The position numbers and the translations under genes are program-made. Under the pieces are notes generated by a model. It did no database searches, was not told the DNA's origin, and saw only the letters and a program-made list of their open reading frames with translations. A DNA stretch of 64,000 nt, taken from NCBI GenBank assembly GCA_963824105.1, contig CAWGNN010000011.1:1-64000 (forward strand), given 5' to 3'. The DNA comes from CAWDVB01 sp963824105 (GTDB lineage Bacteria; Actinomycetota; Actinomycetes; Propionibacteriales; Nocardioidaceae). Positions 1 to 7,270 of this stretch are shown one piece after another. Numbering within the stretch: position 1 is the stretch's first letter; every line of letters begins with the position of its first letter.

Positions 1-16
1 CACTGACAGCGGCATG
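1..16 (+). repeat. Interspersed repeat, partial copy 1
   Basis: The window opens inside the core ACTGACAGCGGCATG that recurs before 597 and 1728 (with one mismatch before 1236). It suggests that another gene-plus-repeat unit lies just outside the window. See the copies at 505, 1134, 1601, 48622, 49281, 51955 and 52388. Confidence 0.6.
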
Positions 17-91
17 TCAGGATGCAACGTCCTCAGGCGAATGAAGGTGCCGAGTGGTGCAGACAACGGGACACTCTGGAATCATCGGCCC

Positions 92-481
92 GTGACCGAT
101 GTGCGAGTCGAAGCCCAGAGCGGCGTCTCTGTTCGTGTCTGGATCGGCAGGCTGGCCCCGATCATCGCCCTCGTCGTGAGCGGCTTCGCCAGGGTGGGAC
201 TCGACGCCCTCCACGCAAGCGATGCGGTGATCTTCTCGTTCTCGTTCTACTTGGCCCTTGCCGCGGGCGTGGCGTGGCAGTCGCTTCACCCTCGGAGTCT
301 GGTTCACAGGTTTCGGACTTGGGCTCTGCTCATCGCCTTCCTTGCTCTGGGGGGCTTCCTTCCCGGGGCGACCGTCGAGTTCACTGGCAGAAGCCTGCAG
401 GAGACCGCCTTGATGTTCGGGCTGCCAGTCGGCGTGGTGCTCACCGCCTGGTGGGTTGAGGAGCGCCAGGCGCAACGCTAG
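92..481 (+). CDS. Small membrane protein, unknown function
   Basis: The protein is not recognised. The open frame reaches back to an ATG at 14, but that ATG lies in the repeat. The GTG at 92 is preferred because an AATCAT box ends exactly six bases before it, the leaderless spacing seen repeatedly in this window; ATG at 41 is a third option. The product is about 129 residues with four hydrophobic segments: one near the N-terminus beginning RLAPIIALVV, one around AVIFSFSFYLALAAG, one around ALLIAFLALGG, and a last one near the C-terminus. An integral membrane location is therefore likely. It is the first of four small genes separated by repeats. Confidence 0.5.
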   Translation: MTDVRVEAQSGVSVRVWIGRLAPIIALVVSGFARVGLDALHASDAVIFSFSFYLALAAGVAWQSLHPRSLVHRFRTWALLIAFLALGGFLPGATVEFTGRSLQETALMFGLPVGVVLTAWWVEERQAQR

Positions 482-504
482 CTGCCCGTGACTGCTGCCC
501 GCTC

Positions 505-540
505 ATCGGCAGATCAGTTCACTGACAGCGGCATGTGCGG
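505..540 (+). repeat. Interspersed repeat, copy 2
   Basis: The block runs ATCGGCAG, then CAGTTCACTGACAGCGGCAT, then GTGCGG. It starts 24 bases after the stop codon at 481 and ends 44 bases before the -10 box of the next gene. It shares both the ATCGGCAG and the CACTGACAGCGGCATG modules with the copy at 1601. Confidence 0.75.
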
Positions 541-584
541 GTGGCGCCTCCGCCGCCGTCGGGCCCGATCAGAACCTTCCGTGG

Positions 585-590
585 TAGCCT
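585..590 (+). promoter_or_regulatory. -10 box, leaderless promoter
   Basis: TAGCCT ends exactly six bases before the ATG at 597. Transcription starting six or seven bases after the box would make the start codon the mRNA 5' end. Confidence 0.55.
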
Positions 591-596
591 GCTGGG

Positions 597-1109
597 ATGG
601 CGGGGGTCGTGTTGAGAAGCAAGTGGCTGTGGATCGGCATGGGCGTTGTCGTGGTGATCGCTGGGAGTGCCTGGGGTATCGGCGGCTGGATTCTGAACCC
701 GGGGTCTGGAGTCCCCAAGCCGGTTGGAGATCCTGACCCTGGCGGGCAGATCTTGAAGTCGATTTCGACTGTCGAGCTTGGTCTGCCCAGTGACGCGAAG
801 GTCTCGCTGTCCCAGCAGGTTGAACCTGCGTGGGACTCCTGCGACGGAATCAAGGGCACGTTCGGCTGGAACGACGTCCAGGTCCACTACCTGTTCACCA
901 CCGGCCAATCCTTGACCGGCCTGATTGCGGCTGCCGATATCAAGATGCGGGCCGCAGGCTGGACAACCACCGGTCGAGGGGCGTGGACACGGCCGGTGAA
1001 CGGGGGCACAGCCACGGCTAGCCTGACCCGCGATGGCGGTCCGAAGAGCAGGCATTGGGAACTCAACGCCGACGCCCCGCCGATCGGTCCCCAGGCCACC
1101 GGCTGCTGA
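597..1109 (+). CDS. Membrane-anchored hypothetical protein
   Basis: The 170-residue product has one N-terminal membrane helix (about residues 9-31, core WIGMGVVVVIAG). A Gly/Pro-rich linker and a domain of about 120 residues follow, probably outside the membrane. No catalytic motif is visible. Two cysteines, one in the motif SCDG near residue 82 and one at the C-terminus, could form a disulfide. The start is supported by a leaderless -10 box and there is no Shine-Dalgarno sequence. The gene sits between two copies of the interspersed repeat. The family was not recognised. Confidence 0.65.
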   Translation: MAGVVLRSKWLWIGMGVVVVIAGSAWGIGGWILNPGSGVPKPVGDPDPGGQILKSISTVELGLPSDAKVSLSQQVEPAWDSCDGIKGTFGWNDVQVHYLFTTGQSLTGLIAAADIKMRAAGWTTTGRGAWTRPVNGGTATASLTRDGGPKSRHWELNADAPPIGPQATGC

Positions 1110-1133
1110 CAATCGCTTCCCGAGCAAGTGCCC

Positions 1134-1210
1134 GCACATCGGCAGGACAGTTCACTGTCAGCGGCATTTGCGTGCGCCCGCGTAGCGTCGAACGCTCAGC
1201 GGCAAGAGCG
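1134..1210 (+). repeat. Interspersed repeat, copy 3, with hairpin module
   Basis: CACATCGGCAGGACAG and CACTGTCAGCGGCAT are followed at 1179-1203 by a hairpin module. That module starts CGCGTAGCG and ends ACGCTCAGCGGC, with inner arms AGCGT and ACGCT around CGA. The 25-base module is identical at 49288-49312 and 51983-52007. The copy begins 25 bases after the stop at 1109. Confidence 0.85.
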
Positions 1211-1223
1211 CGCGTCGGATCGC

Positions 1224-1229
1224 TAGCCT
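1224..1229 (+). promoter_or_regulatory. -10 box, leaderless promoter
   Basis: TAGCCT ends six bases before the ATG at 1236, the same box and spacing as the preceding gene. The hairpin module of the repeat ends 20 bases upstream, so it borders or overlaps the -35 region. Confidence 0.55.
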
Positions 1230-1235
1230 GCGTGT

Positions 1236-1583
1236 ATGGAAGGTCCGACTCCCCGCATGCTCGCCAACCTGATCCGCGCCGTTGCCATTCTGGCTCTCCC
1301 CGCTGAAGACCAAGTGACCTGGGTCAAGGCGCTCGGGGTGGGTCCGGCGGTTGATGAACTCGCGCTAGAACTTGGAGACGGTGCTCTGTTGGCCCCGCAG
1401 TTCGTCGAGTCCGGCTGGCTGGGCGCCGAGGTTCTCCCGCCACTACACGCACTCGATTCACTCCTGAGCGGTATGAGCGGAGAGAAGAACGCCCCGCTGT
1501 GGGACATCGGGTCCCTCTCCTCCTCGCCGCGGTGGGCGGAGGTGAGGCAACAGGCGAAGGTGGTCCTCAACGCGGTTCGCTAG
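1236..1583 (+). CDS. Hypothetical protein, 115 aa
   Basis: This is a soluble-looking, leucine- and alanine-rich 115-residue protein with no signal peptide and no recognisable motif. Its hydrophobic stretches (residues 9-22 and 34-60) look like amphipathic helices rather than membrane spans. The start is chosen from a leaderless promoter. The gene lies within the repeat-separated array of small genes. It could be a small regulatory or immunity-type protein, but nothing in the sequence shows a function. Confidence 0.55.
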   Translation: MEGPTPRMLANLIRAVAILALPAEDQVTWVKALGVGPAVDELALELGDGALLAPQFVESGWLGAEVLPPLHALDSLLSGMSGEKNAPLWDIGSLSSSPRWAEVRQQAKVVLNAVR

Positions 1584-1600
1584 GCGGTGCTCCGCGGTCC

Positions 1601-1690
1601 GCACATCGGCAGGACCGCGCACTGACAGCGGCATGACCGTGAAACGGTATGCCGTACTGACAGCGATGATGTGCGGATGGCGGCATAGGG
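1601..1690 (+). repeat. Interspersed repeat, copy 4, with alternative hairpin
   Basis: GCACATCGGCAGGACC and CACTGACAGCGGCATG are followed by a different hairpin. Its arms are GGCAT-G-ACCGT and ACGGT-ATGCC around GAA, a ten-pair stem with one bulged G. The same hairpin occurs at 48624-48649. A further CTGACAGCGATGATG and a GGCGGCAT tail follow. The copy begins 18 bases after the stop at 1583. Confidence 0.85.
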
Positions 1691-1727
1691 CGCGAAGGGG
1701 GAACCAAAGCACGGGGGTGTCCGTCTG

Positions 1728-2081
1728 ATGGCAGTGAGAAGTGGAGCGATCGCGTGCATGGCGGTGACCCTGGCGCTGTTTGCCCTATCCGGCTGCGGCT
1801 CACGCCAACCCGTCGATGTCGCCGTCAAGGTCGCTGTGTGGGGCGGCGCGTACAACCCTGCCACCCACGCGGACGCGAATGGTGCGCCCGGCCCCGGCTG
1901 GACAGTGACTGCGACCGATTCCAGCGGCCACAGCTGGACCGGGGTCACCGACCAATCTGGAGTAGCCCACTTCCTGCTCACCGCGGGGAACTACACCCTC
2001 TTCACTGACCCGTGCACCAAGCGGATCTCAGTGACCGACGGGCAACCAGAGACAGTCACCATCAACTGTGCGCTCCCGTAG
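1728..2081 (+). CDS. Small lipoprotein with beta-sandwich-like domain
   Basis: The 117-residue product has a lipoprotein signal with lipobox-like LSGC (cysteine near residue 23), so it should be anchored on the outer face of the membrane. The mature part carries the pattern GWTVTATDSSG, GVTDQSGVAHF and GNYTLF. That pattern is typical of small Ig-like, carboxypeptidase-regulatory-like folds in which a polar tag is followed by a glycine-rich beta strand. Two cysteines near the C-terminus may form a disulfide. No enzyme motif is present. The gene is the last of the repeat-separated array. Confidence 0.65.
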   Translation: MAVRSGAIACMAVTLALFALSGCGSRQPVDVAVKVAVWGGAYNPATHADANGAPGPGWTVTATDSSGHSWTGVTDQSGVAHFLLTAGNYTLFTDPCTKRISVTDGQPETVTINCALP

Positions 2082-2143
2082 GCACTACTCACGGCGTGCG
2101 CGTGGCAGCACGGCCGTCCTCTCATCGGTGCGGGTTCAGGCGG

Positions 2144-2232
2144 TCAACGCAACACCTCTGCTAGTGCTTGTGATGGTGTCTTGAATCCGAGGGTCTGTCG
2201 AAGGCGTCTGTGCACCGGTCCTCGTGGCCGGC
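2144..2232 (-). pseudogene. IS30-family transposase remnant (3' end)
   Basis: Read on the minus strand, the frame ending in TGA at 2146-2144 gives RQTLGFKTPSQALAEVLR. This matches the conserved end of IS30-family transposases (R-K-T-L-G-F-K-T-P followed by a short helix). Only about 25-30 codons remain and no catalytic DDE domain is nearby. It is therefore a scar of an old insertion at the border between the small-gene array and the RuBisCO operon. An overlapping minus-strand frame from 2343 to 2161 is out of register with it and is not taken as a gene. Confidence 0.65.
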
Positions 2233-2412
2233 GGCAGTGCTCGCTAACGCACCCGCGCCGCCCGTCCCGATCTCCTGGCCGGACTCCACCGCAGCCGCGA
2301 CCTCACGTGTGATCACGTCAGCTTGCCCCGCCCTTTCCCACACCTGTTGCCGTAGTGAGTTCCGATCAGGGAAGAACGGGGGCGAGGCGTCGAGGGGTCC
2401 GGCTCGGCCGGG
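2233..2412. other. Intergenic stretch, no gene seen
   Basis: Between the IS30 scar and the end of cbbX I see no supported gene, RNA or clear terminator. It may be further decayed transposon sequence. Confidence 0.4.
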
Positions 2413-3441
2413 TCAGACGGACTCCGCGACCGCCTCCTCGTCGGGAACGCCGGCGAAGACGCTGCTTGCCCGGATGTCGGCCTCGGTGATGGTCGTGAGA
2501 TCGGCTTTGGTCAGCGGACGGTCGAGTTCCACCAGTCGCTTGGCCTGCCGCAGCCGGCAGCGCTCGATGGCGTTGCGGACGCTTCGCGCGTTCGAGAAGC
2601 GCGGCTGCTGCATCCGCAGCTCGAGGTATTCCGAGAACGCCGCCCGGGCCTCGGCGTTGAACCGGTAGTTCTCGTCGACGACCATGAGGTCGGCGATCCG
2701 CACCAACTCCTCGTGGCTGTAGTCCTCGAACTTGATGTGGTGCGGAACTCGCGAGGAGAGCCCCGGGTTGGCGGAGAAGAAGGTCTCCATCCGGTCCTCG
2801 TAGCCGGCGAAGATGACCACGAGACTCTGCCGCTCGTTCTCCATCTCCTGCAGCAGGATCTCGATGACCTCTTGGCCGTAGTCGCGCTCGTTCTCCGGCC
2901 GGTAGAGGTAGTACGCCTCGTCGATGAACAGGACGCCTCCGGCAGCCCGAGCGATCGCCTCCTTCGTCTTCGGAGCGGTGTGCCCGATGAACTGGCCGAC
3001 CAGGTCGTCACGGGTGACCACATGGACCTTGGGGCTGCGGATGTAGCCGAGGGCGTGCAGCATCTCGGCCATCCGCATGGCCACCGTGGTCTTGCCGGTG
3101 CCGGGACCCCCGGTGAAGCTCATGTGGAGGTTTGGACGGGTGGTCGTGAGACCGAACTTCTGCCGGGCGTTGTCGACCAGCAGCAGGGAGGCGATCTCTC
3201 GCACCCTCCGCTTCACCGGGGCCAGGCCGACGAGCTCGGCTTCGAGCCGATCCAGGGTCTCCTCGACCCTCTTGCTCGCCTCATCGGCATTCAGATCCCA
3301 GACGTCGTCGTCGGACAAGGTCACGGTCTCGTCCGGGGTGGCCTCCCGGGCCGCAGCCGCGGCGCCAGGCGACCCTCCCGGGGACGATGCTGTGGACGGT
3401 GCGGCGGTGGGGGAGCCGGGCCGCTCGAACTCGAAAGGCAT
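2413..3441 (-). CDS. cbbX: CbbX, red-type RuBisCO activase (AAA+)
   Basis: CbbX is an AAA+ ATPase that frees red-type RuBisCO from inhibitory sugar phosphates by pulling on the large-subunit C-terminus. The 342-residue product has Walker A GGPGTGKT (111-118) and Walker B VLFIDEAYYL (170-179). The usual CbbX core is preceded by a Pro/Ala/Ser-rich extension of about 45 residues ending in an acidic DDDVWDL stretch. The extension is longer than I expect for proteobacterial CbbX. The gene starts 12 bases after the cbbS stop and is the third gene of the operon, which fixes its partner as the adjacent form I enzyme. Confidence 0.93.
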   Translation of the reverse strand: MPFEFERPGSPTAAPSTASSPGGSPGAAAAAREATPDETVTLSDDDVWDLNADEASKRVEETLDRLEAELVGLAPVKRRVREIASLLLVDNARQKFGLTTTRPNLHMSFTGGPGTGKTTVAMRMAEMLHALGYIRSPKVHVVTRDDLVGQFIGHTAPKTKEAIARAAGGVLFIDEAYYLYRPENERDYGQEVIEILLQEMENERQSLVVIFAGYEDRMETFFSANPGLSSRVPHHIKFEDYSHEELVRIADLMVVDENYRFNAEARAAFSEYLELRMQQPRFSNARSVRNAIERCRLRQAKRLVELDRPLTKADLTTITEADIRASSVFAGVPDEEAVAESV

Positions 3442-3453
3442 GACTCCCGCTCC

Positions 3454-3876
3454 TTACTTCCCGACTCGCTCGCCGGCGGGGGCGTCGGTCAGGTAGGCGT
3501 GCACTCCGTAGGCCTGACGTCGATCCGAGCCCTCGGTGCGGTTGAGCCGGAAGCCCGGCTCGTTGTCGGGACGGTTCACCAGGAAGCTCAGCGCCGTGGT
3601 CTGGCGCCCCAGGCTCGCGTCGTAGGCGAGCACCCGGATGTAGTGCTGCGGGAAGGTGCTCCTGCAGGCGTTGATCTCGGCGAGGGCGCCGTCCGGCTCG
3701 GTCAGGTCGAAGAGGGGCAGCCCCCACATCTCCCAGTAGACGTTCCGCGGGTGCGGGTCGTCGGTGTACTCGATCGAGACCGGCCAGCCCTTGTCGAGGG
3801 CGTAGCGGACCTGGGCGGCGATCTCCTCGTCGGTCAGGTCCGGAAGGTAGGAGAAGGCTCCGTGGCGGAGTCGCAT
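3454..3876 (-). CDS. cbbS: RuBisCO small subunit, form I red type
   Basis: This is the small subunit of ribulose-1,5-bisphosphate carboxylase, forming the L8S8 enzyme with CbbL in the cytoplasm. The 140-residue product has the N-terminal pattern FSYLPDLTDEEI and the motif WEMWGLPLFDL. Its C-terminal tail, after the core ending near SFLVNRP, is the extension that distinguishes red-type small subunits, in which it forms a hairpin in the central pore. The gene lies 38 bases after cbbL and 12 bases before cbbX. Confidence 0.95.
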   Translation of the reverse strand: MRLRHGAFSYLPDLTDEEIAAQVRYALDKGWPVSIEYTDDPHPRNVYWEMWGLPLFDLTEPDGALAEINACRSTFPQHYIRVLAYDASLGRQTTALSFLVNRPDNEPGFRLNRTEGSDRRQAYGVHAYLTDAPAGERVGK

Positions 3877-3914
3877 GGTTGCTCCTTGGTTCTCGTGGTC
3901 GGTGTCGGTCGGGT

Positions 3915-5369
3915 TCAGACGCTCGCCGTCGGGACGGCGTCCGGCGCATCGGTGGAGGTGTAGTCGAAGGTCACGTCACCCCACGTGGTGAGCGCGGCCT
4001 CGAGCGGGCGGCACGTCTCTGCCGCCTTGCGCAAGACGGCCGGACCCTCCTTGAGCAGGTCCTTGCCCTCGTTGCGGGCCTTGACCACGGCTTCCAGGGC
4101 GACCCGGTTCGACTCCGCACCGGCTGCGATACCCATCGGGTGGCCGATCGTGCCGCCGCCGAACTGCAGAATCACGTCGTCCCCGAACAGGTCGAGGAGC
4201 TGGTGCATCTGGCCGGCGTGGATGCCGCCGGAGGCGACCGGCATGACGCCCGGCATGGAGGCCCAGTTCTGGTCGAAGAAGATGCCGTTCCCCGGGTTGG
4301 TCGGGATGAAGTCCTCCCGGAGCGTGTCGTAGAACCCGCGGGTCGTGGCCGGGTCTCCCTCGAGCTTGCCGACGACGGTGCCGGCGTGAATGTGGTCCAC
4401 ACCGATCAGTCGGGCCCACTTGGCCAGCACGCGGAAGCTGACGCCGTGCGTCTTCTGCCGGGTGAAGGTCGAGTGCCCGGCCCGGTGCAGGTGGAGGAGG
4501 ACGCCGTTCTTGCGAGCCCAGTTGGCCATTGACTGCATCGCCGTGTAGCCGATGGTGAGGTCGATCATGACGACGACGCTGCCCAGCTCCTTGGCGAACT
4601 CCGCCCGCTCGTACATGTCCTCCATCGTTGCCGCGGTGACATTGATGTAGTGGCCCTTGACCTCACCGGTGTCGGCCATCGCCCGGTTGACGCCTTCCAT
4701 GGCGAAGAGGAACCGGTCGCGCCACCGCATGAACGGCTGGCTGTTGATGTTCTCGTCGTCCTTGGTGAAGTCCAGTCCGCCTTTGCAGGCTTCGTAGACG
4801 ACGCGGCCGTAGTTGCGGGCCGACAGGCCGAGCTTCGGCTTGATCGTGGCCCCGAGCAGCGGGCGGCCGTACTTGTTGAGGTACTCGCGCTCCATCACGA
4901 TGCCGTGCGCCGGCCCCTGGAAGGTCTTGACGTAGGCGACCGGGATCCGCATGTCCTCCAGGCGCAGCGCCTTGAGCGGCTTGAAGCCGAAGACGTTGCC
5001 GATGATCGAGGAGGTGAGGTTCGCGATCGAGGCCTCCTCGAAGAGGTCGAGGTCGTAGGCGATGTAGGCGAAGTACTCGCCGGGGCGACCGGGCACCTCG
5101 TCCACGCGGTAGGCCTTCGCCTGGTAGTGGCTGTTCGCCGTCAGGCGGTCGGTCCACACCACGGTCCACGTGGCGGTGCTGGACTCGCCGGCGACAGCGG
5201 CCGCGGCCTCGATCGGGTCCACCCCGTCCTGGGGGGTGACGCGGAACACGGCGAGAACGTCGGTCTCCTTGGGCTCGTAGTCGGGCTGCCAGTAGCCCAT
5301 CGAGGCGTAGGACTGGACGCCTGGATCCCAGCGATCCTTCTCTTGGCCGTTGGGGCTGCTGCTTGCCAT
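3915..5369 (-). CDS. cbbL: RuBisCO large subunit, form I red type
   Basis: The catalytic subunit fixes CO2 onto ribulose-1,5-bisphosphate. At 484 residues it has the expected length. The active site is intact: KPKLGLS with K177/K179, the carbamylated lysine K203 in FTKDDE, the HLHRAGH segment (293-299), loop-6 lysine K335 in VVGKLEGD, and SGGIHAG. No substitution of the RuBisCO-like-protein kind is seen, so it should be a true carboxylase. The presence of CbbX and a red-type CbbS places it in the form IC/ID (or the related actinobacterial) clade. It is the first gene of the operon and lies divergent from cbbR. Confidence 0.96.
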   Translation of the reverse strand: MASSSPNGQEKDRWDPGVQSYASMGYWQPDYEPKETDVLAVFRVTPQDGVDPIEAAAAVAGESSTATWTVVWTDRLTANSHYQAKAYRVDEVPGRPGEYFAYIAYDLDLFEEASIANLTSSIIGNVFGFKPLKALRLEDMRIPVAYVKTFQGPAHGIVMEREYLNKYGRPLLGATIKPKLGLSARNYGRVVYEACKGGLDFTKDDENINSQPFMRWRDRFLFAMEGVNRAMADTGEVKGHYINVTAATMEDMYERAEFAKELGSVVVMIDLTIGYTAMQSMANWARKNGVLLHLHRAGHSTFTRQKTHGVSFRVLAKWARLIGVDHIHAGTVVGKLEGDPATTRGFYDTLREDFIPTNPGNGIFFDQNWASMPGVMPVASGGIHAGQMHQLLDLFGDDVILQFGGGTIGHPMGIAAGAESNRVALEAVVKARNEGKDLLKEGPAVLRKAAETCRPLEAALTTWGDVTFDYTSTDAPDAVPTASV

Positions 5370-5488
5370 GGGGGTTCCTCCCGCTCTGCGCGACCGGTCT
5401 AGGTGACAGCCCCACTGTGCGGCCAGCGGAGTTAGATAACAAGTGAAGATTCATTGCACTAACATAAGCAGCTGATTATTATTGGCTG
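5370..5488. promoter_or_regulatory. cbbL-cbbR divergent control region
   Basis: This 119-base region between the RuBisCO operon and its LysR regulator is strikingly AT-rich from 5431 onward, unlike its GC-rich surroundings. It contains the palindrome GTTA-GA-TAAC at 5431-5440. LysR-type regulators bind imperfect dyads of T-N11-A form in such divergent regions, so CbbR binding here is expected. The exact sites are not resolved. Confidence 0.6.
5477..5482 (+). promoter_or_regulatory. -10 box of cbbR, leaderless
   Basis: TATTAT ends exactly six bases before the cbbR ATG at 5489. There is no Shine-Dalgarno sequence between them. Confidence 0.6.
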
Positions 5489-6412
5489 ATGGCCGACTCC
5501 GAGCCCGTGACCTGGTCCGGGATGCGCACCTTCCTTGCCGTGGCCGACGCCGGCAGCGTCCGTGCAGCTGCGGCGGGGCTGCACGTCACCGAGCCCGCCG
5601 TGTCGGCGGGCGTCTCCTCGGTCGAGAGGCGGCTCGGCGTCGAGCTCGTCCGGCGGCAGGGGCGAGGAATCGCGTTGACCGAGGCCGGTCATGTCTACGC
5701 CGGCTACTGCCGCACCGTGCTCGGGCTGCTTGAGGAGTCGGTGATGGCCGTCCACGGTGCCGCCACCGGGAAGATCCGGGTCGGAGCGGTCGCGACGGCC
5801 AGTGAGTACGTGCTTCCGCCGTTCCTCGGGCGACTGCGGGTCAAGCATCCCGAGATCGGCTTCGAGCTGGTGGTCGGACCTCGCGATGAGCTCTTCGCCG
5901 GCCTGCAGCACCATGAGCTCGACGTGGTCATCGCCGGGCGGCCGCCCGGCTCGACCGGGCTGGTCAGCATCGCCACTCGGGCCAATCAGCTCGTCGTGGT
6001 CGGGGCCCCCGGCCTCGACGCGGATGTGCGCACGGCGACGTGGCTGGTCCGGCGCCCGGGATCGGGAACCCGTGAGGCGACCGAAGGGCTCTTCGAACGG
6101 CTCGGCAGCCACCCGCCGACACTGGTGCTGGACAGCATGGGGGCGGTGCTCGCCGCCGCACGAGAGGGCCTGGGCGTCACGCTCGTCCACGCCGACGCCG
6201 TCGCCGCGGACCTGGATGGCGGCCGCCTCGTGCGCGTCCCTGTCGATGGGACTCCGATGAGCCGGCCCTGGCACCTGGTGGTCGGCTCCTCGCCGGTGCC
6301 GGCGGTGCCTCTCTTCGTTTCCCTGGTCACCGACCGCGACGAGGTGGGCGACGCGGCCTTCGGTCACAACGCGCCGGTGCGAGCTGCCCCGGCCCGATTG
6401 GCCGTCCCTTAG
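5489..6412 (+). CDS. cbbR: CbbR, LysR-type regulator of RuBisCO genes
   Basis: This LysR-family regulator of 307 residues has an N-terminal winged helix-turn-helix (about residues 9-68, with VTEPAVSAGVSSVERRLGVELVRR). A periplasmic-binding-like effector domain follows (about 90-295, including KIRVGAVATASEYVLPPFL). CbbR proteins activate cbb operons in response to metabolites of the Calvin cycle. The assignment rests on family plus the divergent position directly upstream of cbbL. The predicted mRNA is leaderless. Confidence 0.85.
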   Translation: MADSEPVTWSGMRTFLAVADAGSVRAAAAGLHVTEPAVSAGVSSVERRLGVELVRRQGRGIALTEAGHVYAGYCRTVLGLLEESVMAVHGAATGKIRVGAVATASEYVLPPFLGRLRVKHPEIGFELVVGPRDELFAGLQHHELDVVIAGRPPGSTGLVSIATRANQLVVVGAPGLDADVRTATWLVRRPGSGTREATEGLFERLGSHPPTLVLDSMGAVLAAAREGLGVTLVHADAVAADLDGGRLVRVPVDGTPMSRPWHLVVGSSPVPAVPLFVSLVTDRDEVGDAAFGHNAPVRAAPARLAVP

Positions 6413-6468
6413 GGTGTGCCGTTCCGGCCGCTGTTCTGCTGTCTTGCTGTGCTGGGAGAGGAGCCGCG

Positions 6469-7230
6469 ATGAGCAACCCCGCTGGCGTCGTCTTCGACGT
6501 CGACGGCACGCTGGCCGACTCCGAGCAGGAGGGGCACCGGGTCGCGTTCAACCAGGCCTTCCAGCAGGCCGGTCTGCCCTACCTTTGGGATCGCGCGCGC
6601 TACAGCGAGCTGTTGCGAGTAGCAGGTGGCCGGGAGCGGATCGAGCACTTCCTGGTCGGGGAGGGTGCCTCGCGGCCGGAGGCCGCTGAGCAGGCCGCCG
6701 CCCTCCACCGGGACAAGACCCGCATCTTCCGAGACCTGGTGCTCGCCGGAGGTGTTCCCTTGCGGGCGGGTGCCCGACGACTCGTCGACGATCTGCGTGC
6801 GGCCGGTCTCACTCTGTACGTCGCCACGACGGGGAGTCGTCGGTGGGTCGAGCCGCTGCTGCAGGGGCATTTCCGCGACGACACCTTCGCGCTGATCCTG
6901 ACCGGGACCGAGGTGCCCACGTTGAAGCCCGCCCCCGACGTCTATCGGGCGGTCCTGGAGCGTGGCGGTCACCGGCCGGGCGACCTGGTCGCGATCGAGG
7001 ACTCCCACAACGGTCTGCGCGCGGCCCAAGGGGCGGGAATCGCGACGCTTGTGGTGCTCAACGACGACAGCCACGGCGACTTCTCCTCCGCCGAGCTCGT
7101 CGTGACCGGCTTCGGCCCCGGAGCGCAGTACGTCAGCGGGGCGGCGGGGGCTGACGCCCTGGTGGATGGCATCGTCTCCGTCGGCACGCTCGCGGCGGTC
7201 CGCGACGCCGGCGCGTCGGCGGATGGCTGA
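6469..7230 (+). CDS. cbbY: CbbY-like HAD phosphatase
   Basis: This haloacid-dehalogenase phosphatase of 253 residues has nucleophile and acid/base aspartates D10 and D12 in VVFDVDGTLADS, a KPAPDVY lysine (K153) and metal ligands in EDSHNG (177-182). CbbY proteins dephosphorylate xylulose-1,5-bisphosphate, a misfire product that inhibits red-type RuBisCO, so it complements CbbX in keeping the enzyme active. The gene lies 56 bases after cbbR on the same strand and has a good ribosome site (GGAGAGGAG). A broader beta-phosphoglucomutase-like role cannot be excluded from sequence alone, but context favours CbbY. Confidence 0.85.
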   Translation: MSNPAGVVFDVDGTLADSEQEGHRVAFNQAFQQAGLPYLWDRARYSELLRVAGGRERIEHFLVGEGASRPEAAEQAAALHRDKTRIFRDLVLAGGVPLRAGARRLVDDLRAAGLTLYVATTGSRRWVEPLLQGHFRDDTFALILTGTEVPTLKPAPDVYRAVLERGGHRPGDLVAIEDSHNGLRAAQGAGIATLVVLNDDSHGDFSSAELVVTGFGPGAQYVSGAAGADALVDGIVSVGTLAAVRDAGASADG

Positions 7231-7270
7231 GGCGCCGACGATTCGCCGTGCACCGGGGTCAGCCCGGAGA

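Noticed and set aside
1134..1690. Repeats as classical integron attC sites
   Set aside because: Position after stop codons is suggestive, but the GTTRRRY and RYYYAAC core sequences are missing and no integron integrase is in the window.
2173..2184. ATGGTGTCTTGA shared with 50699-50710 at the end of the IS110 transposase
   Set aside because: A single 12-base match in unrelated contexts (IS30 scar and IS110 3' end) is most likely chance.
2161..2343. Minus-strand 60-residue open frame ending in RHHHKH
   Set aside because: It is one base out of register with the IS30 transposase remnant over the same bases and has no ribosome site.
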